From: Gammaproteobacteria bacterium
Lineage (GTDB): Bacteria; Pseudomonadota; Gammaproteobacteria; Pseudomonadales; Pseudohongiellaceae
Direction: 5' to 3'
DNA length: 64,000 nucleotides
NCBI GenBank assembly: GCA_002730035.1
Contig: PBYU01000023.1
Location: 94,709 to 158,708 of the forward strand
Positions within the stretch are counted from its first letter, which is position 1; the number at the start of each line of letters is the position of its first letter. A program made the translations under genes and the position numbers. Under the pieces are notes generated by a model, which did not search any database, had not been told where the DNA came from, and saw nothing but the letters and a program-made list of their open reading frames with translations. Positions 8,500 to 16,611 of the stretch are shown here, in pieces.

Positions 8500-9372
8500 T
8501 CAGTAGTCAAAGCGGTACGAATCTGCGTCGCTCACTATCTTCCCCGCCGTGGGTACAGCAAAATGGGTGCCGATCACCAGCGTAGTGGAGTCGGCCAACT
8601 CCTTGAGTACCCGATGACGGCAAAGTGCTGCCGCCTGCTGGTCTTCATCGAAACCCACGGTCCAATCGGGACGTGCGATCTGACAGGGGTGGTGCATCAT
8701 GTCGCCGGTGATCATCGCCTTCTGATGCTTAGATTCGATGAGCACGCTAACATGCCCGGGCGTGTGCCCGGTGGTGGGTAGCAGACGCACCTCGTCGGAG
8801 ATCTTGTGGTCGGTTTCCACCAGGTCCACCAATCCCGCCTCGAAGATTGGCTGGACTGAATCCTCCATGACCGGTATCTGGTCTTCTGCTTTACTCTTCG
8901 ACCAGTACTCATACTCGTTTCGACCCAGCAGGTAGCGCGCATTGGGAAATGTGGGTTGCCAGCTATCTGCCACTTTCATGGTATTCCAACCCACGTGATC
9001 GACATGCAGGTGGGTGCACACCACGTAGTCGATCGTTTCGCGGTCACAGCCGGTCGCAGCGAGATCATGCAGAAACTCCGTGTGCAGTGCCTGATTGGAG
9101 GTAATCTTGCGCGGTTTGTCATTTCCCACACAGGTATCTACCAACAGATTGAATTCAGGGGTCTGTACCAGCAGGGCGTGAATGGAAATGAGGAGTTCTC
9201 CCTCCGTAGACACGAAGTTGGGATAGAGCCAGGGAATTTCCTGCAGCGCCGCTGGTCTGGCCTCTCGCATGAATGGGTATTTTTCGTAGTACTCTACCGA
9301 GAGCACCAGTTCCAGTATGCGAGTGATGGTGACATCGCCTATTTTCCAGCGTAGTGTCTGGCCTTGTGCCAT
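8500..9372 (-). CDS. MBL-fold metallo-hydrolase
   Basis: I place the start at the ATG at 9372 (MAQGQTLRW), because AGGAAG lies 7 bases upstream on this strand; the ORF track's 25-residue extension looks untranslated. The 290-residue protein has no signal peptide and is probably cytoplasmic. The metallo-beta-lactamase motif HLHVDH is at residues 121-126, followed by TGHTPGH and TGDMMHH, giving a complete two-metal site. It resembles the quorum-quenching lactonase and general hydrolase branches, but the substrate cannot be decided. Divergent from the DUF442-type lipoprotein gene, with about 150 bp between. Confidence 0.9.
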   Translation of the reverse strand: MAQGQTLRWKIGDVTITRILELVLSVEYYEKYPFMREARPAALQEIPWLYPNFVSTEGELLISIHALLVQTPEFNLLVDTCVGNDKPRKITSNQALHTEFLHDLAATGCDRETIDYVVCTHLHVDHVGWNTMKVADSWQPTFPNARYLLGRNEYEYWSKSKAEDQIPVMEDSVQPIFEAGLVDLVETDHKISDEVRLLPTTGHTPGHVSVLIESKHQKAMITGDMMHHPCQIARPDWTVGFDEDQQAAALCRHRVLKELADSTTLVIGTHFAVPTAGKIVSDADSYRFDY

Positions 9373-9518
9373 TGGATTACTTCCTGCCTGTGTGTTGATA
9401 TCAGGGACTCGTGCGCGGGAATTGTAGCAATTGCAACTCTTAAGCACTTGCTATAAACCGGCGTCTCTGATGAAAATACACAAAAGCGCCAAAAAAATTC
9501 ACTCAGCAAGGAATTCTT

Positions 9519-10058
9519 ATGAGCAAGTCACAAATAACAACTCGATTCTGCAGTGCACTTATGGTGCTGTTCATCGCCGCCTGCACCAGCACTGGCGGAC
9601 TGGACATGGACGCACTGAATGCCGCCGAGATCAATAATTTCAGAGCACCAGATTCCAGCCTGCTCTCCAGCGGCCAGCCTACCCAGGCACAGTTCCAGAT
9701 AATAGCGCGCGCTGGTGTGCGCCACGTTATTAATTTGCGCACCCCTTCAGAAGAGGTCGATTTCGCAGAACAGGCCGCTGTCGAAGCGCTGGGTATGGAG
9801 TACTACTCGATTCCTGTGGCCGGCGGAGGAGGAATTAACAGTGCCAACGCAGCGTCTCTGGCAAGCATTCTGGAGGGTCTGGATGGCGAGCCGGCGCTGG
9901 TTCACTGTGCAAGCGGTAATCGCGTTGGGGGATTATTCGCCGTCAATGCCTTCGCCGGTGGTTCCAGTCTCGATGCGGCAATTTCCGAAGGTGCGCGCTG
10001 GGGCATGACATCGGAACGCCTACAGCAGGCTGTGCGGCAGAATCTATCAGGGAATTGA
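9519..10058 (+). CDS. DUF442/tyrosine-phosphatase-like lipoprotein
   Basis: A 179-residue protein with a lipoprotein signal: a hydrophobic stretch ending FIAAC-T, so it is probably anchored in a periplasmic membrane leaflet. The mature part has the beta-lactamase-hydrolase-like phosphatase pattern (DUF442): LLSSGQPTQAQFQIIARAGV near the start, INLRTPSEE in the middle, and the active-site loop VHCASGNR with Cys and Arg placed as CxxGxR. It may be a phosphatase or sulfur-transfer type enzyme on an unknown substrate. The gene stands alone, divergent from the MBL hydrolase. Confidence 0.85.
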   Translation: MSKSQITTRFCSALMVLFIAACTSTGGLDMDALNAAEINNFRAPDSSLLSSGQPTQAQFQIIARAGVRHVINLRTPSEEVDFAEQAAVEALGMEYYSIPVAGGGGINSANAASLASILEGLDGEPALVHCASGNRVGGLFAVNAFAGGSSLDAAISEGARWGMTSERLQQAVRQNLSGN

Positions 10059-10073
10059 TTTATATCAGCAAGA

Positions 10074-10107
10074 AATCCATCTGCTATGGAAGAGTGGCAG
10101 ATGGGTT
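10074..10107 (+). terminator. Hairpin after the DUF442-like gene
   Basis: AATCCATCTGC and GCAGATGGGTT pair over 11 positions (one G-U) around a 12-base loop. It lies 16 bases after the lipoprotein stop and just before the broken gene at 10.12 kb. There is no T run, so its termination strength is uncertain. Confidence 0.5.
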
Positions 10108-10119
10108 CCTGAGATTCCA

Positions 10120-10329
10120 GTGCGCCCGTGGTTCTGGACAATGTGTAAATCGATCACCAGCTTACTCTTCATCGTAATCACCCTATTCAGCCTGCCTGTC
10201 TTGGCTCAGGACACTCAGGGTTGGACAGTGCCGCGAACTGAATTCGGCCGCCCCGATTTGCAGGGCAATTGGAGTAATCGAACTGTACCCCGTCAGCACC
10301 TATGGAACAGATATAGCACTTTTGTATAG
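10120..10329 (+). pseudogene. 5' remnant of a secreted 'WTxPRT' family gene
   Basis: A 69-codon frame starting with GTG (an ATG at 10141 is also possible). It encodes a clear signal peptide (LLFIVITLFSLPVLAQ) and then the family N-terminus WTVPRTEFGRPDLQGNWSN. After that the similarity stops and the frame ends 16 codons later. Full-length relatives are about 350-400 residues and end with the YEYACHEGNY motif seen at the left edge of this window. The remaining 214 bp up to the next gene shows no continuation in any frame. This looks like a truncated duplicate cut by deletion or recombination near 10290. A real short secreted peptide is less likely. Confidence 0.7.
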
Positions 10330-10543
10330 TCCTCACAACAGTTGGACCAAGCTGACACAGTTTTGTTGCTAAACATTGTTATCGATTGATTCTGACTGAG
10401 AAATAAACATTGCCATTGAAAAAGTTTAGCCATTTAATCGATCAATCAGACCCACGAAAATCCCTTGAATGTTGGGGGCCTTCACCAGACAAGGGGAGCA
10501 GCTTTTGAAGCGCTTCTGTCCAGAACCATCGGGGTGCAGTTTA

Positions 10544-11074
10544 ATGAAATTTGTACTTATTTCTGCAACCTGCTTGGCATTTCTAGCATGTCAAAGTAAC
10601 AGAATCGCACAGTGGCCAGATGCGCTTCCTGATCGTGAATTATTTATCGCAGCCTACACTGAAGATATTGCCAACCAGGGTCGCCAAACCCAACGCGAAT
10701 ACCTTACATGGATACTGAGTTTTTATGAGGGTAATCTGATATATGCCAGTGGCTGGGTCGACGTGCAGGCAATGGTATTGGCCAACACTGCGCCATTGGA
10801 TCGGAACGGCTTGCACGTCAGCTTGCAGGAGTTAGGTGCCAGTATTGCCGCAGAGTGGGCCAAGCACAACGATCTACGCGGCATCGATAGCAGGATGTTG
10901 TCTTTGTGGGGGTCTGTACTGCAGATTGCTTCCTCCAGTGAAGCCCGTCAGCATTCCATCGAAGTGATCAGTGCCGATGTCGATAGCTTGCTCAACGGAT
11001 CCCTGTTGGCTGCGGAAATCCAGGATTCCCGTTACGAGCAGATCTTGGAATTGGACCTGTTCGGCGGTTTCTAA
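10544..11074 (+). CDS. Uncharacterised lipoprotein
   Basis: The start is set at the ATG at 10544 (MKFVLISATC), which gives a proper lipoprotein signal with lipobox FLAC; the 25-residue extension in the track adds nothing signal-like. The 176-residue product is mainly helical and has no motif I recognise. Conspicuous stretches are QTQREYLTWILSFYEGN and LRGIDSRMLSLWGSVLQIA, the first reminiscent of proteins that accompany transglycosylases, but this is only an impression. It sits alone between the pseudogene and the operator region of the GntR gene. Function unknown. Confidence 0.65.
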   Translation: MKFVLISATCLAFLACQSNRIAQWPDALPDRELFIAAYTEDIANQGRQTQREYLTWILSFYEGNLIYASGWVDVQAMVLANTAPLDRNGLHVSLQELGASIAAEWAKHNDLRGIDSRMLSLWGSVLQIASSSEARQHSIEVISADVDSLLNGSLLAAEIQDSRYEQILELDLFGGF

Positions 11075-11139
11075 GGGCTGCCAGTCGCGCTTCCCGGTTC
11101 GCTTTGTCCGTAGAATCGGGCTTTTCAGCGCCAATATCC

Positions 11140-11167
11140 TTGACGTATGCAAATTTGGCCTTATATT
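11140..11167 (+). promoter_or_regulatory. Predicted sigma-70 promoter of the GntR gene
   Basis: TTGACG (11140-11145), a 16-bp spacer and TATATT (11162-11167) form a good sigma-70-type promoter. Its -10 element abuts the first of three palindromic operators, so a bound repressor would block RNA polymerase. Confidence 0.6.
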
Positions 11168-11208
11168 TGGTCAGACCAAATTGGTCAGACCAAATTGGTC
11201 TGACCAAA
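11167..11208. promoter_or_regulatory. Three tandem GntR/FadR-type operators
   Basis: Three contiguous 14-bp units are seen: TTGGTCAGACCAAA twice and TTGGTCTGACCAAA once. Each contains the palindrome TGGTC-N-GACCA, which fits the TGGTNNNACCA site known for FadR-type GntR regulators. They start at the predicted -10 box and end 58 bp before the regulator's ATG. Autorepression by the adjacent GntR protein is the natural inference. Confidence 0.85.
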
Positions 11209-11266
11209 TTAGTGCAGTTTGCACGCTGTTCAGACAGCGTTATTAAAGGAAGTTGGAAGGTCCGGA

Positions 11267-11983
11267 ATGCCCACCACTAGCTCCATTAGCCACGAGATCG
11301 CGGATACACTGCGCAGTGAAATATTGCGCCAGCAGTATCGTAGTGGAGAACGCTTGCCTTCCGAGCGCGACCTTGCCTCCCGGTTTGACGCCAACCGAGG
11401 CGCGGTACGAGAGGCACACTCCCAGCTTGAACAGGCTGGTCTAATCACCATTCAGCCAGGCGGGGCTCGTGTACAAGCTATCGAATCCGCCAGCATTGCG
11501 ATACTCGGCCCATTAATTAATCTCGAAGAATTTCCCGACCCGGAGCTAGTTAGCCAGTTTCTGCGTACTTTTGGAGCGCTTGCTGCCGGCAGCGCCCGGG
11601 AAGCGCTGGAAAGAGCCAATGCGGATCAATTGGGCCGGATGCAGGCTATGGTCGTATCCCTCGCTAAGCATTCCAAGGAAATCGAAGTCGTGCAGCCTCT
11701 TTGGGTGGAATTTATTGAGTACATGGTGGAGGTTGCCGACAATCTGGTGGTTCGATTGATTGGTAATGACCTCAAGGCACAGTTTGTCGAGCAGATGGTG
11801 CAGTTTCGATTTAAACCAAAATTGAACAAAAAAATAATAGATGAAGTTTTAGATTCTCTGCAGCAGGGTTTGACCAGGCGCGATGGAGAGCGGGTGGGTG
11901 CAGCCATTCAAATATACTTCGATGAATTACGCTTCTCGATTGTGCAGGACATCGATTTAAGGCTAGATACATTACAGAAGTAG
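11267..11983 (+). CDS. FadR-subfamily GntR transcriptional regulator
   Basis: I chose the ATG at 11267 (MPTTSSISHE), which has GGAAGG six bases upstream, over the upstream TTG. The 238-residue protein has a GntR winged helix at about 8-75 (ERLPSERDLASRF, then GAVREAHSQLEQAGLI and the wing TIQPGGARV). The C-terminal 150 residues are all-helical, like FCD/FadR_C domains, but lack the usual metal-binding histidines of FCD proteins, so an acyl or other organic effector is possible. Three operators matching the family site lie directly upstream. The RND adaptor and pump genes follow on the same strand after 123 bp and are the likely regulated targets. Confidence 0.9.
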   Translation: MPTTSSISHEIADTLRSEILRQQYRSGERLPSERDLASRFDANRGAVREAHSQLEQAGLITIQPGGARVQAIESASIAILGPLINLEEFPDPELVSQFLRTFGALAAGSAREALERANADQLGRMQAMVVSLAKHSKEIEVVQPLWVEFIEYMVEVADNLVVRLIGNDLKAQFVEQMVQFRFKPKLNKKIIDEVLDSLQQGLTRRDGERVGAAIQIYFDELRFSIVQDIDLRLDTLQK

Positions 11984-12106
11984 ACAAGCTGATCCCTCAC
12001 GGGAAAAGTGATAACCATAAACAGAATTCTTATGGGGACCTTAATAGTAGATGAGAGTACAAAGAATACAAAGAACTAGCCACAAGAATGGATCAGGAGT
12101 AGTTGA

Positions 12107-13276
12107 ATGATGCGAGTAGTAATTCCAATCAGTTTACTGTTGGGTTGTATTCTGTTTGCAGGATACCTGATCAGGACGCCCAATGAGTTGGAAGAATCAT
12201 CTCCTGAGATCATTCCTGTTGCTGTGCGCGTGGCTGAAGTGAGGCTTGAATCGGTTCTGCTCACGGTGGAATCCCAGGGCAAAGTACAGGCCGCGCAGAC
12301 AGCCAGCCTTTCGGCGCCTGTTGCCGGACCTATCGCCTGGATATCTCCGGCAATGGAAGCAGGGGGATTTGTTGAGGAAGGTCAGACACTGCTGCGATTG
12401 GATACCAGCGACTTCGAAACTGCCCGGTTGCGCAGTAATGCTGCCTTGCAACAGGCCCAGGCTGAATCCCAGCATGCCAGCAGTGAACTGGAGCGTATCA
12501 AAGAATTAGCTAAAGACCGACTGGTCAGCGAATCTCAGTTACAGGACGCACGTCGCTCAGCGGAAGTAAATCGTGCTCGATTGACGGACGCCGAAGCCAG
12601 CTTTCGCCAAGCGGAACTGGATTTGGAAAGGACAGAGATCAAAGCACCTTTTACAGCCATCGTTGAAACCCGTGAAGTGGAACTTGGCCAGTACGTGAAT
12701 CGCGCACAAAGCATCGCAATCCTCTATGGTGCTGACGAAGTAGAAGTTCGCGTGCCTCTGGCTATTCGACAATTAGGATTCCTGGATGTTCCGCTCGAAA
12801 CCCGCGGAGAATTAATAGGCAATGAAGCGCCCGATGTCACTCTAACTGGCTTCTATGGTGGTGAAGAACATCACTGGCAAGGCAAATTGGTACGTACCGA
12901 GGCAACCATCGATCCGAATAGCAACACAGTGCAAACAATTATCCGTGTACAACAGCCAACGAACATAGACAAGCTCAGTCCGGTTGGTGCCCACAATATT
13001 CCACTTCCCATTGGATTATTCGTGCAGGCAAACATTGTCGGAAAACGCGTTAATGACATCATCGCATTACCCCGGTCAGTAATCCGCAACAACAATCAGG
13101 TTCTGGTCGTTGATAGAGAAAACAAGATGTATTTCCGTGATGTCGAGATCTATCGCCTTGAGGAAGAGCGCGTGCTGATCAATGCAGGGCTGCTTCCCGG
13201 AGAGGTGATTTGCATTTCGCCTATTCAGGCAGTGATAGATGGCATGTCTGTGCAGCCCATCCAGGAAATTATTTAG
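12107..13276 (+). CDS. RND efflux periplasmic adaptor (HlyD/MFP family)
   Basis: A 389-residue membrane-fusion protein. An N-terminal hydrophobic segment (about 5-22) anchors it, followed by a biotinyl-lipoyl-like half motif (VQAAQTASLSAPVAGPI), a long coiled-coil hairpin (about 105-165, rich in A, E, Q and R) and the second half motif (ERTEIKAPFTAIV). Beta-barrel and membrane-proximal domains follow. The start has AGGAG seven bases upstream. It links the inner-membrane RND pump encoded next to an outer-membrane channel, which is not encoded here. It ends 20 bp before the pump start, so the two are co-transcribed, probably under the upstream GntR regulator. Confidence 0.93.
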   Translation: MMRVVIPISLLLGCILFAGYLIRTPNELEESSPEIIPVAVRVAEVRLESVLLTVESQGKVQAAQTASLSAPVAGPIAWISPAMEAGGFVEEGQTLLRLDTSDFETARLRSNAALQQAQAESQHASSELERIKELAKDRLVSESQLQDARRSAEVNRARLTDAEASFRQAELDLERTEIKAPFTAIVETREVELGQYVNRAQSIAILYGADEVEVRVPLAIRQLGFLDVPLETRGELIGNEAPDVTLTGFYGGEEHHWQGKLVRTEATIDPNSNTVQTIIRVQQPTNIDKLSPVGAHNIPLPIGLFVQANIVGKRVNDIIALPRSVIRNNNQVLVVDRENKMYFRDVEIYRLEEERVLINAGLLPGEVICISPIQAVIDGMSVQPIQEII

Positions 13277-13296
13277 CGAGTGATAAGGGAACTGTA

Positions 13297-16200
13297 GTGC
13301 GTACCCCAATTACCTGGTTTGTTAAGAATCCTGTCGCTACCAATCTGATGATGTGGTTGTTCCTGGCGGGTGGATTTATCTCCTACCTTAACCTCAATCA
13401 GGAAGAGTTTCCCGATATAGATTTTGGGATGATACAGGTGAGTGTGGCTTATCTCGGTGCCACGCCGGCTGAGTCAGAGTCCGGTGTGTGCCTGCGCATT
13501 GAAGAAGCTTTGGAAGGCGCCGAAGATATCGAACAGATGACTACGACGGCCCGTGAAGGTGGTTGTGATGCGACGCTGCAGCTCACCACCGGTGCCGATC
13601 TGAATCGTGCGCTTAACGATATCAAAGGCAAGATTGACGCCATTACAACCTTCCCGACCGAAACTGAAAAACCCATTGTTCGCGCCTTCAGCAATAGTGG
13701 CAACGTGATGACCTTGGCGCTGGCTTCCGATTCTGATGATCACAACCTCAAAATTGTCGCCGAACAGGTACGCAATGACCTGCTGGATCTGGAGGGCATC
13801 TCCACGGTTAATATCGAATATATCCGACCCCTGGAAATTTCCATTGAAGTTTCAGAATTTAATCTGCGCCAGTACGGTCTGACACTGGATCAGGTTTCCC
13901 AAGCAATCTCCAGAGCCTCACTAGACCTGCCGGGTGGAACCATTCGTACCGATTCCGGTGAAATTCTGCTGCGGACCAAAGGTCAGGTTTACAGTGGTGA
14001 AGAATATTCAGATATTGTAGTGCAATCCTATCCGGATGGGACCCAACTACGCTTAAGTGATATTGCCACGGTCAAAGACGACTTCGAGGAGGGCTATCTC
14101 GATGCCCGGCTAAATGGTGTCAATGCCGCCATCATTGATGTGATGCGGATCGGCGATGAAGATATTGTTCGTTCGGCCCGTCAGGTGCATGCCTGGATGG
14201 AATCTACCGACATGAGTTTGCCAGAAGGCATGACGCTGCAGGTAATTTCCGACGCTGCCCTCGCGACCCAGGAACGTATCGGCACTGTGTCGAGAAATGC
14301 CTATACCGGTCTGATACTCGTGTTACTTATTCTCGCCTTGTTTCTGAGATTCAAACTTGCCATCTGGGTAGCGGCGGGGATTCCAATAGCCGTCGCTGGT
14401 GCCTTGAGCCTGTTTCCATCGATTGGCCTTACTATCAGCTCTCTCACGGTGATGGGATTTATCCTGGTACTGGGAATTATCGTCGATGATGCCATCGTGG
14501 TGGGGGAACGCATACACACTTATGAACAAAAGGGTTACAGCAAACAAGAGGCCGCCATTGAGGGCACCATGGAGGTCTCGGTGCCGGTGATTTTTGGTGT
14601 GGCCACCACAATTGCTGCGTTTCTTCCTATTTTGCTGCTTGCCGGTCAAATGGGCGCTTTCTTCAATGCCATTGGCGGAGTGGTCGTGCTTTGTCTGCTA
14701 GCCAGCCTGGTTGAGTCACAACTAGTCCTGCCAGGTCACATTGCGCACCGTAAGACCGAGAACTATTTCATGGAAAACAGTTTCCTGGTCAAAGGTTGGC
14801 AGCGTTTTCAGGGCAAAATTTCTAAAGGCATGGAATATTTTGCTGAACATGGTTATCACCGCGCACTTAAAAAAGTGCTCGCCTATCGCTACGCCTGTTG
14901 GGCGACTGCTACAGGTGTAATCGTGATTACAGTAGCGCTGTTTATTAGTGGTCGTGTCATCTTCCAATTCATGCCATCGGTAGAAGGCGATACTGTGTAC
15001 GGGACTGTGCAGATGCCTCCAGGTGTGCCGGGTCACATTACTCGAAGTGCCATTGCAGTGCTGGAGGAGAAAGCGATTGAAGTTGCAGCTGAGTTGGATG
15101 AAGAGCTTATCGAATTAAAAGCCAGTGGCATGGTGCCGGAGTCTACTGAAAGAGCCGTGGACAGCATCTTAACAATTGTGGGTGGCCGCGCTCCTCGTGA
15201 AGGGCCAGGGCGAGCCGCCGGTGCAATGAGAAGTGCAGGCTCGAGCGATGTTGCTGAAGTTGTGTTGTACCTGACTCCTTTCTTTGATCGCGGTAAGCTA
15301 AGCTCTGCTATAATAAGAGATCGCTGGCGAGAAAAAGTTGGCACCATAACAGATGCTCTCGAATTGACATTTAATTCCGACGCATTCTCAGCGGGAGAAG
15401 CTATTAACTTTCGTCTCGAAGGCAGGGACGAGGAAAATCTCAAGATTGCTTCTACGCAATTGCGTGCCGAGTTGGCTCGCTTCCCGGGAGTGTTCGACAT
15501 TGCTGATTCCTTCCGTGCCGGCAAGCAGGAAGTTCAGATTCAATTGCTGGAGCGCGGCAAGACGTTGGGCCTTACTCTGAACGATCTAGCTATGCAGGTC
15601 CGACAGGCATTCTATGGTGCTGAATCTCAGCGTATCCAGCGTGATACCGACGACATACGAGTCATGGTGCGCTATCCGGAACCGGAGCGAGAGTCGCTGG
15701 GTAATCTGGAAGATTTGATGATACGCACACCCAGTGGTGCGGAGGTGCCCTTCTTGAGTATCGCCAATTTTTCACTGGGCAACGGCTATTCCAGCATCAA
15801 CCGTCAGGATGGTCGGCGCGTCATTACAGTCAGAGCCGATATCGATCGAACTATCGTAACACCAGACGAGATTCGCAATGAAATTATCGACAAGTACCTG
15901 CAGGAATGGAATAGAAATCTTGATGTGCGGATGGTTGTCGGTGGCGAAGGGGAACAACAGCTGGAGTCTATGGATGAACTATTCTCCAGCTTTCCGCTGG
16001 CGATGCTGGTTATTTACGCGCTGCTGGCGATACCCCTTAAATCTTATACCCAACCCCTGATCATCATGAGTGTCATTCCTTTCGGAGCCATCGGCGCCAT
16101 CTGTGGTCACTACATCATGAATGCGGATCTGGTGTTCTTTTCGTTGCTGGGAATCATTGCGCTTAGTGGAGTGGTGGTGAATGCTAGCCTGGTGCTGGTG

Positions 16201-16506
16201 GTGACTATCAATCGGTTACGAAAAGATGGGCTCAGTTTGGTGGAGGCCGTCTCCCAAGCTGGCATGATGCGCTTTCGGCCGATTATCCTGACATCGGCGA
16301 CCACCTTCATGGGCCTGGTACCCTTGATGCTTACGGCCAATCCAGCCACCTTCTTTATCATCCCCATGGCCATATCACTGGCTTTCGGCATATTGTTTGC
16401 CACCGTCATTACCTTGTTTCTGGTGCCAAGTCTGTATTTGATTCTGTATGACTTTACAGGGCACACCGATACCAAAGAAGAGCGGGCGCTGGCCTATCAG
16501 GACTAG
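13297..16506 (+). CDS. RND efflux transporter permease
   Basis: The start is placed at the GTG at 13297 (VRTPITWFVKNPVATN), with AAGGGA upstream; the track's earlier start overlaps the adaptor in another frame. The product is about 1069 residues with the AcrB-like duplicated arrangement: TM1, a large periplasmic loop, TM2-6, then the same again. TM4 carries the Asp-Asp proton relay (LGIIVDDAIVVGERIH). The TM10 stretch reads LSGVVVNASLVLVV, without the Lys of AcrB, as in several divergent RND branches. It should form a trimeric proton-driven pump with the preceding adaptor. The exported compound is unknown. Confidence 0.95.
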   Translation: MRTPITWFVKNPVATNLMMWLFLAGGFISYLNLNQEEFPDIDFGMIQVSVAYLGATPAESESGVCLRIEEALEGAEDIEQMTTTAREGGCDATLQLTTGADLNRALNDIKGKIDAITTFPTETEKPIVRAFSNSGNVMTLALASDSDDHNLKIVAEQVRNDLLDLEGISTVNIEYIRPLEISIEVSEFNLRQYGLTLDQVSQAISRASLDLPGGTIRTDSGEILLRTKGQVYSGEEYSDIVVQSYPDGTQLRLSDIATVKDDFEEGYLDARLNGVNAAIIDVMRIGDEDIVRSARQVHAWMESTDMSLPEGMTLQVISDAALATQERIGTVSRNAYTGLILVLLILALFLRFKLAIWVAAGIPIAVAGALSLFPSIGLTISSLTVMGFILVLGIIVDDAIVVGERIHTYEQKGYSKQEAAIEGTMEVSVPVIFGVATTIAAFLPILLLAGQMGAFFNAIGGVVVLCLLASLVESQLVLPGHIAHRKTENYFMENSFLVKGWQRFQGKISKGMEYFAEHGYHRALKKVLAYRYACWATATGVIVITVALFISGRVIFQFMPSVEGDTVYGTVQMPPGVPGHITRSAIAVLEEKAIEVAAELDEELIELKASGMVPESTERAVDSILTIVGGRAPREGPGRAAGAMRSAGSSDVAEVVLYLTPFFDRGKLSSAIIRDRWREKVGTITDALELTFNSDAFSAGEAINFRLEGRDEENLKIASTQLRAELARFPGVFDIADSFRAGKQEVQIQLLERGKTLGLTLNDLAMQVRQAFYGAESQRIQRDTDDIRVMVRYPEPERESLGNLEDLMIRTPSGAEVPFLSIANFSLGNGYSSINRQDGRRVITVRADIDRTIVTPDEIRNEIIDKYLQEWNRNLDVRMVVGGEGEQQLESMDELFSSFPLAMLVIYALLAIPLKSYTQPLIIMSVIPFGAIGAICGHYIMNADLVFFSLLGIIALSGVVVNASLVLVVTINRLRKDGLSLVEAVSQAGMMRFRPIILTSATTFMGLVPLMLTANPATFFIIPMAISLAFGILFATVITLFLVPSLYLILYDFTGHTDTKEERALAYQD

Positions 16507-16611
16507 CCGCCATTACCTTGCTTTCCATAATAAGCAACTGAATGAATATAAGATGGTGTTCAGGAATCTGGCCCCATTTTTGATCTTATCCGCATTCAAA
16601 CTCAATTGTCG

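Noticed and set aside
10330-10543. AT-rich stretch after the truncated gene as a possible IS end
   Set aside because: No terminal repeat, target duplication or transposase remnant could be identified by eye.
13210-13296. N-terminal 29-residue extension of the RND pump in the track
   Set aside because: It overlaps the adaptor gene in another frame; the GTG at 13297 has its own ribosome site and gives the normal RND N-terminus.
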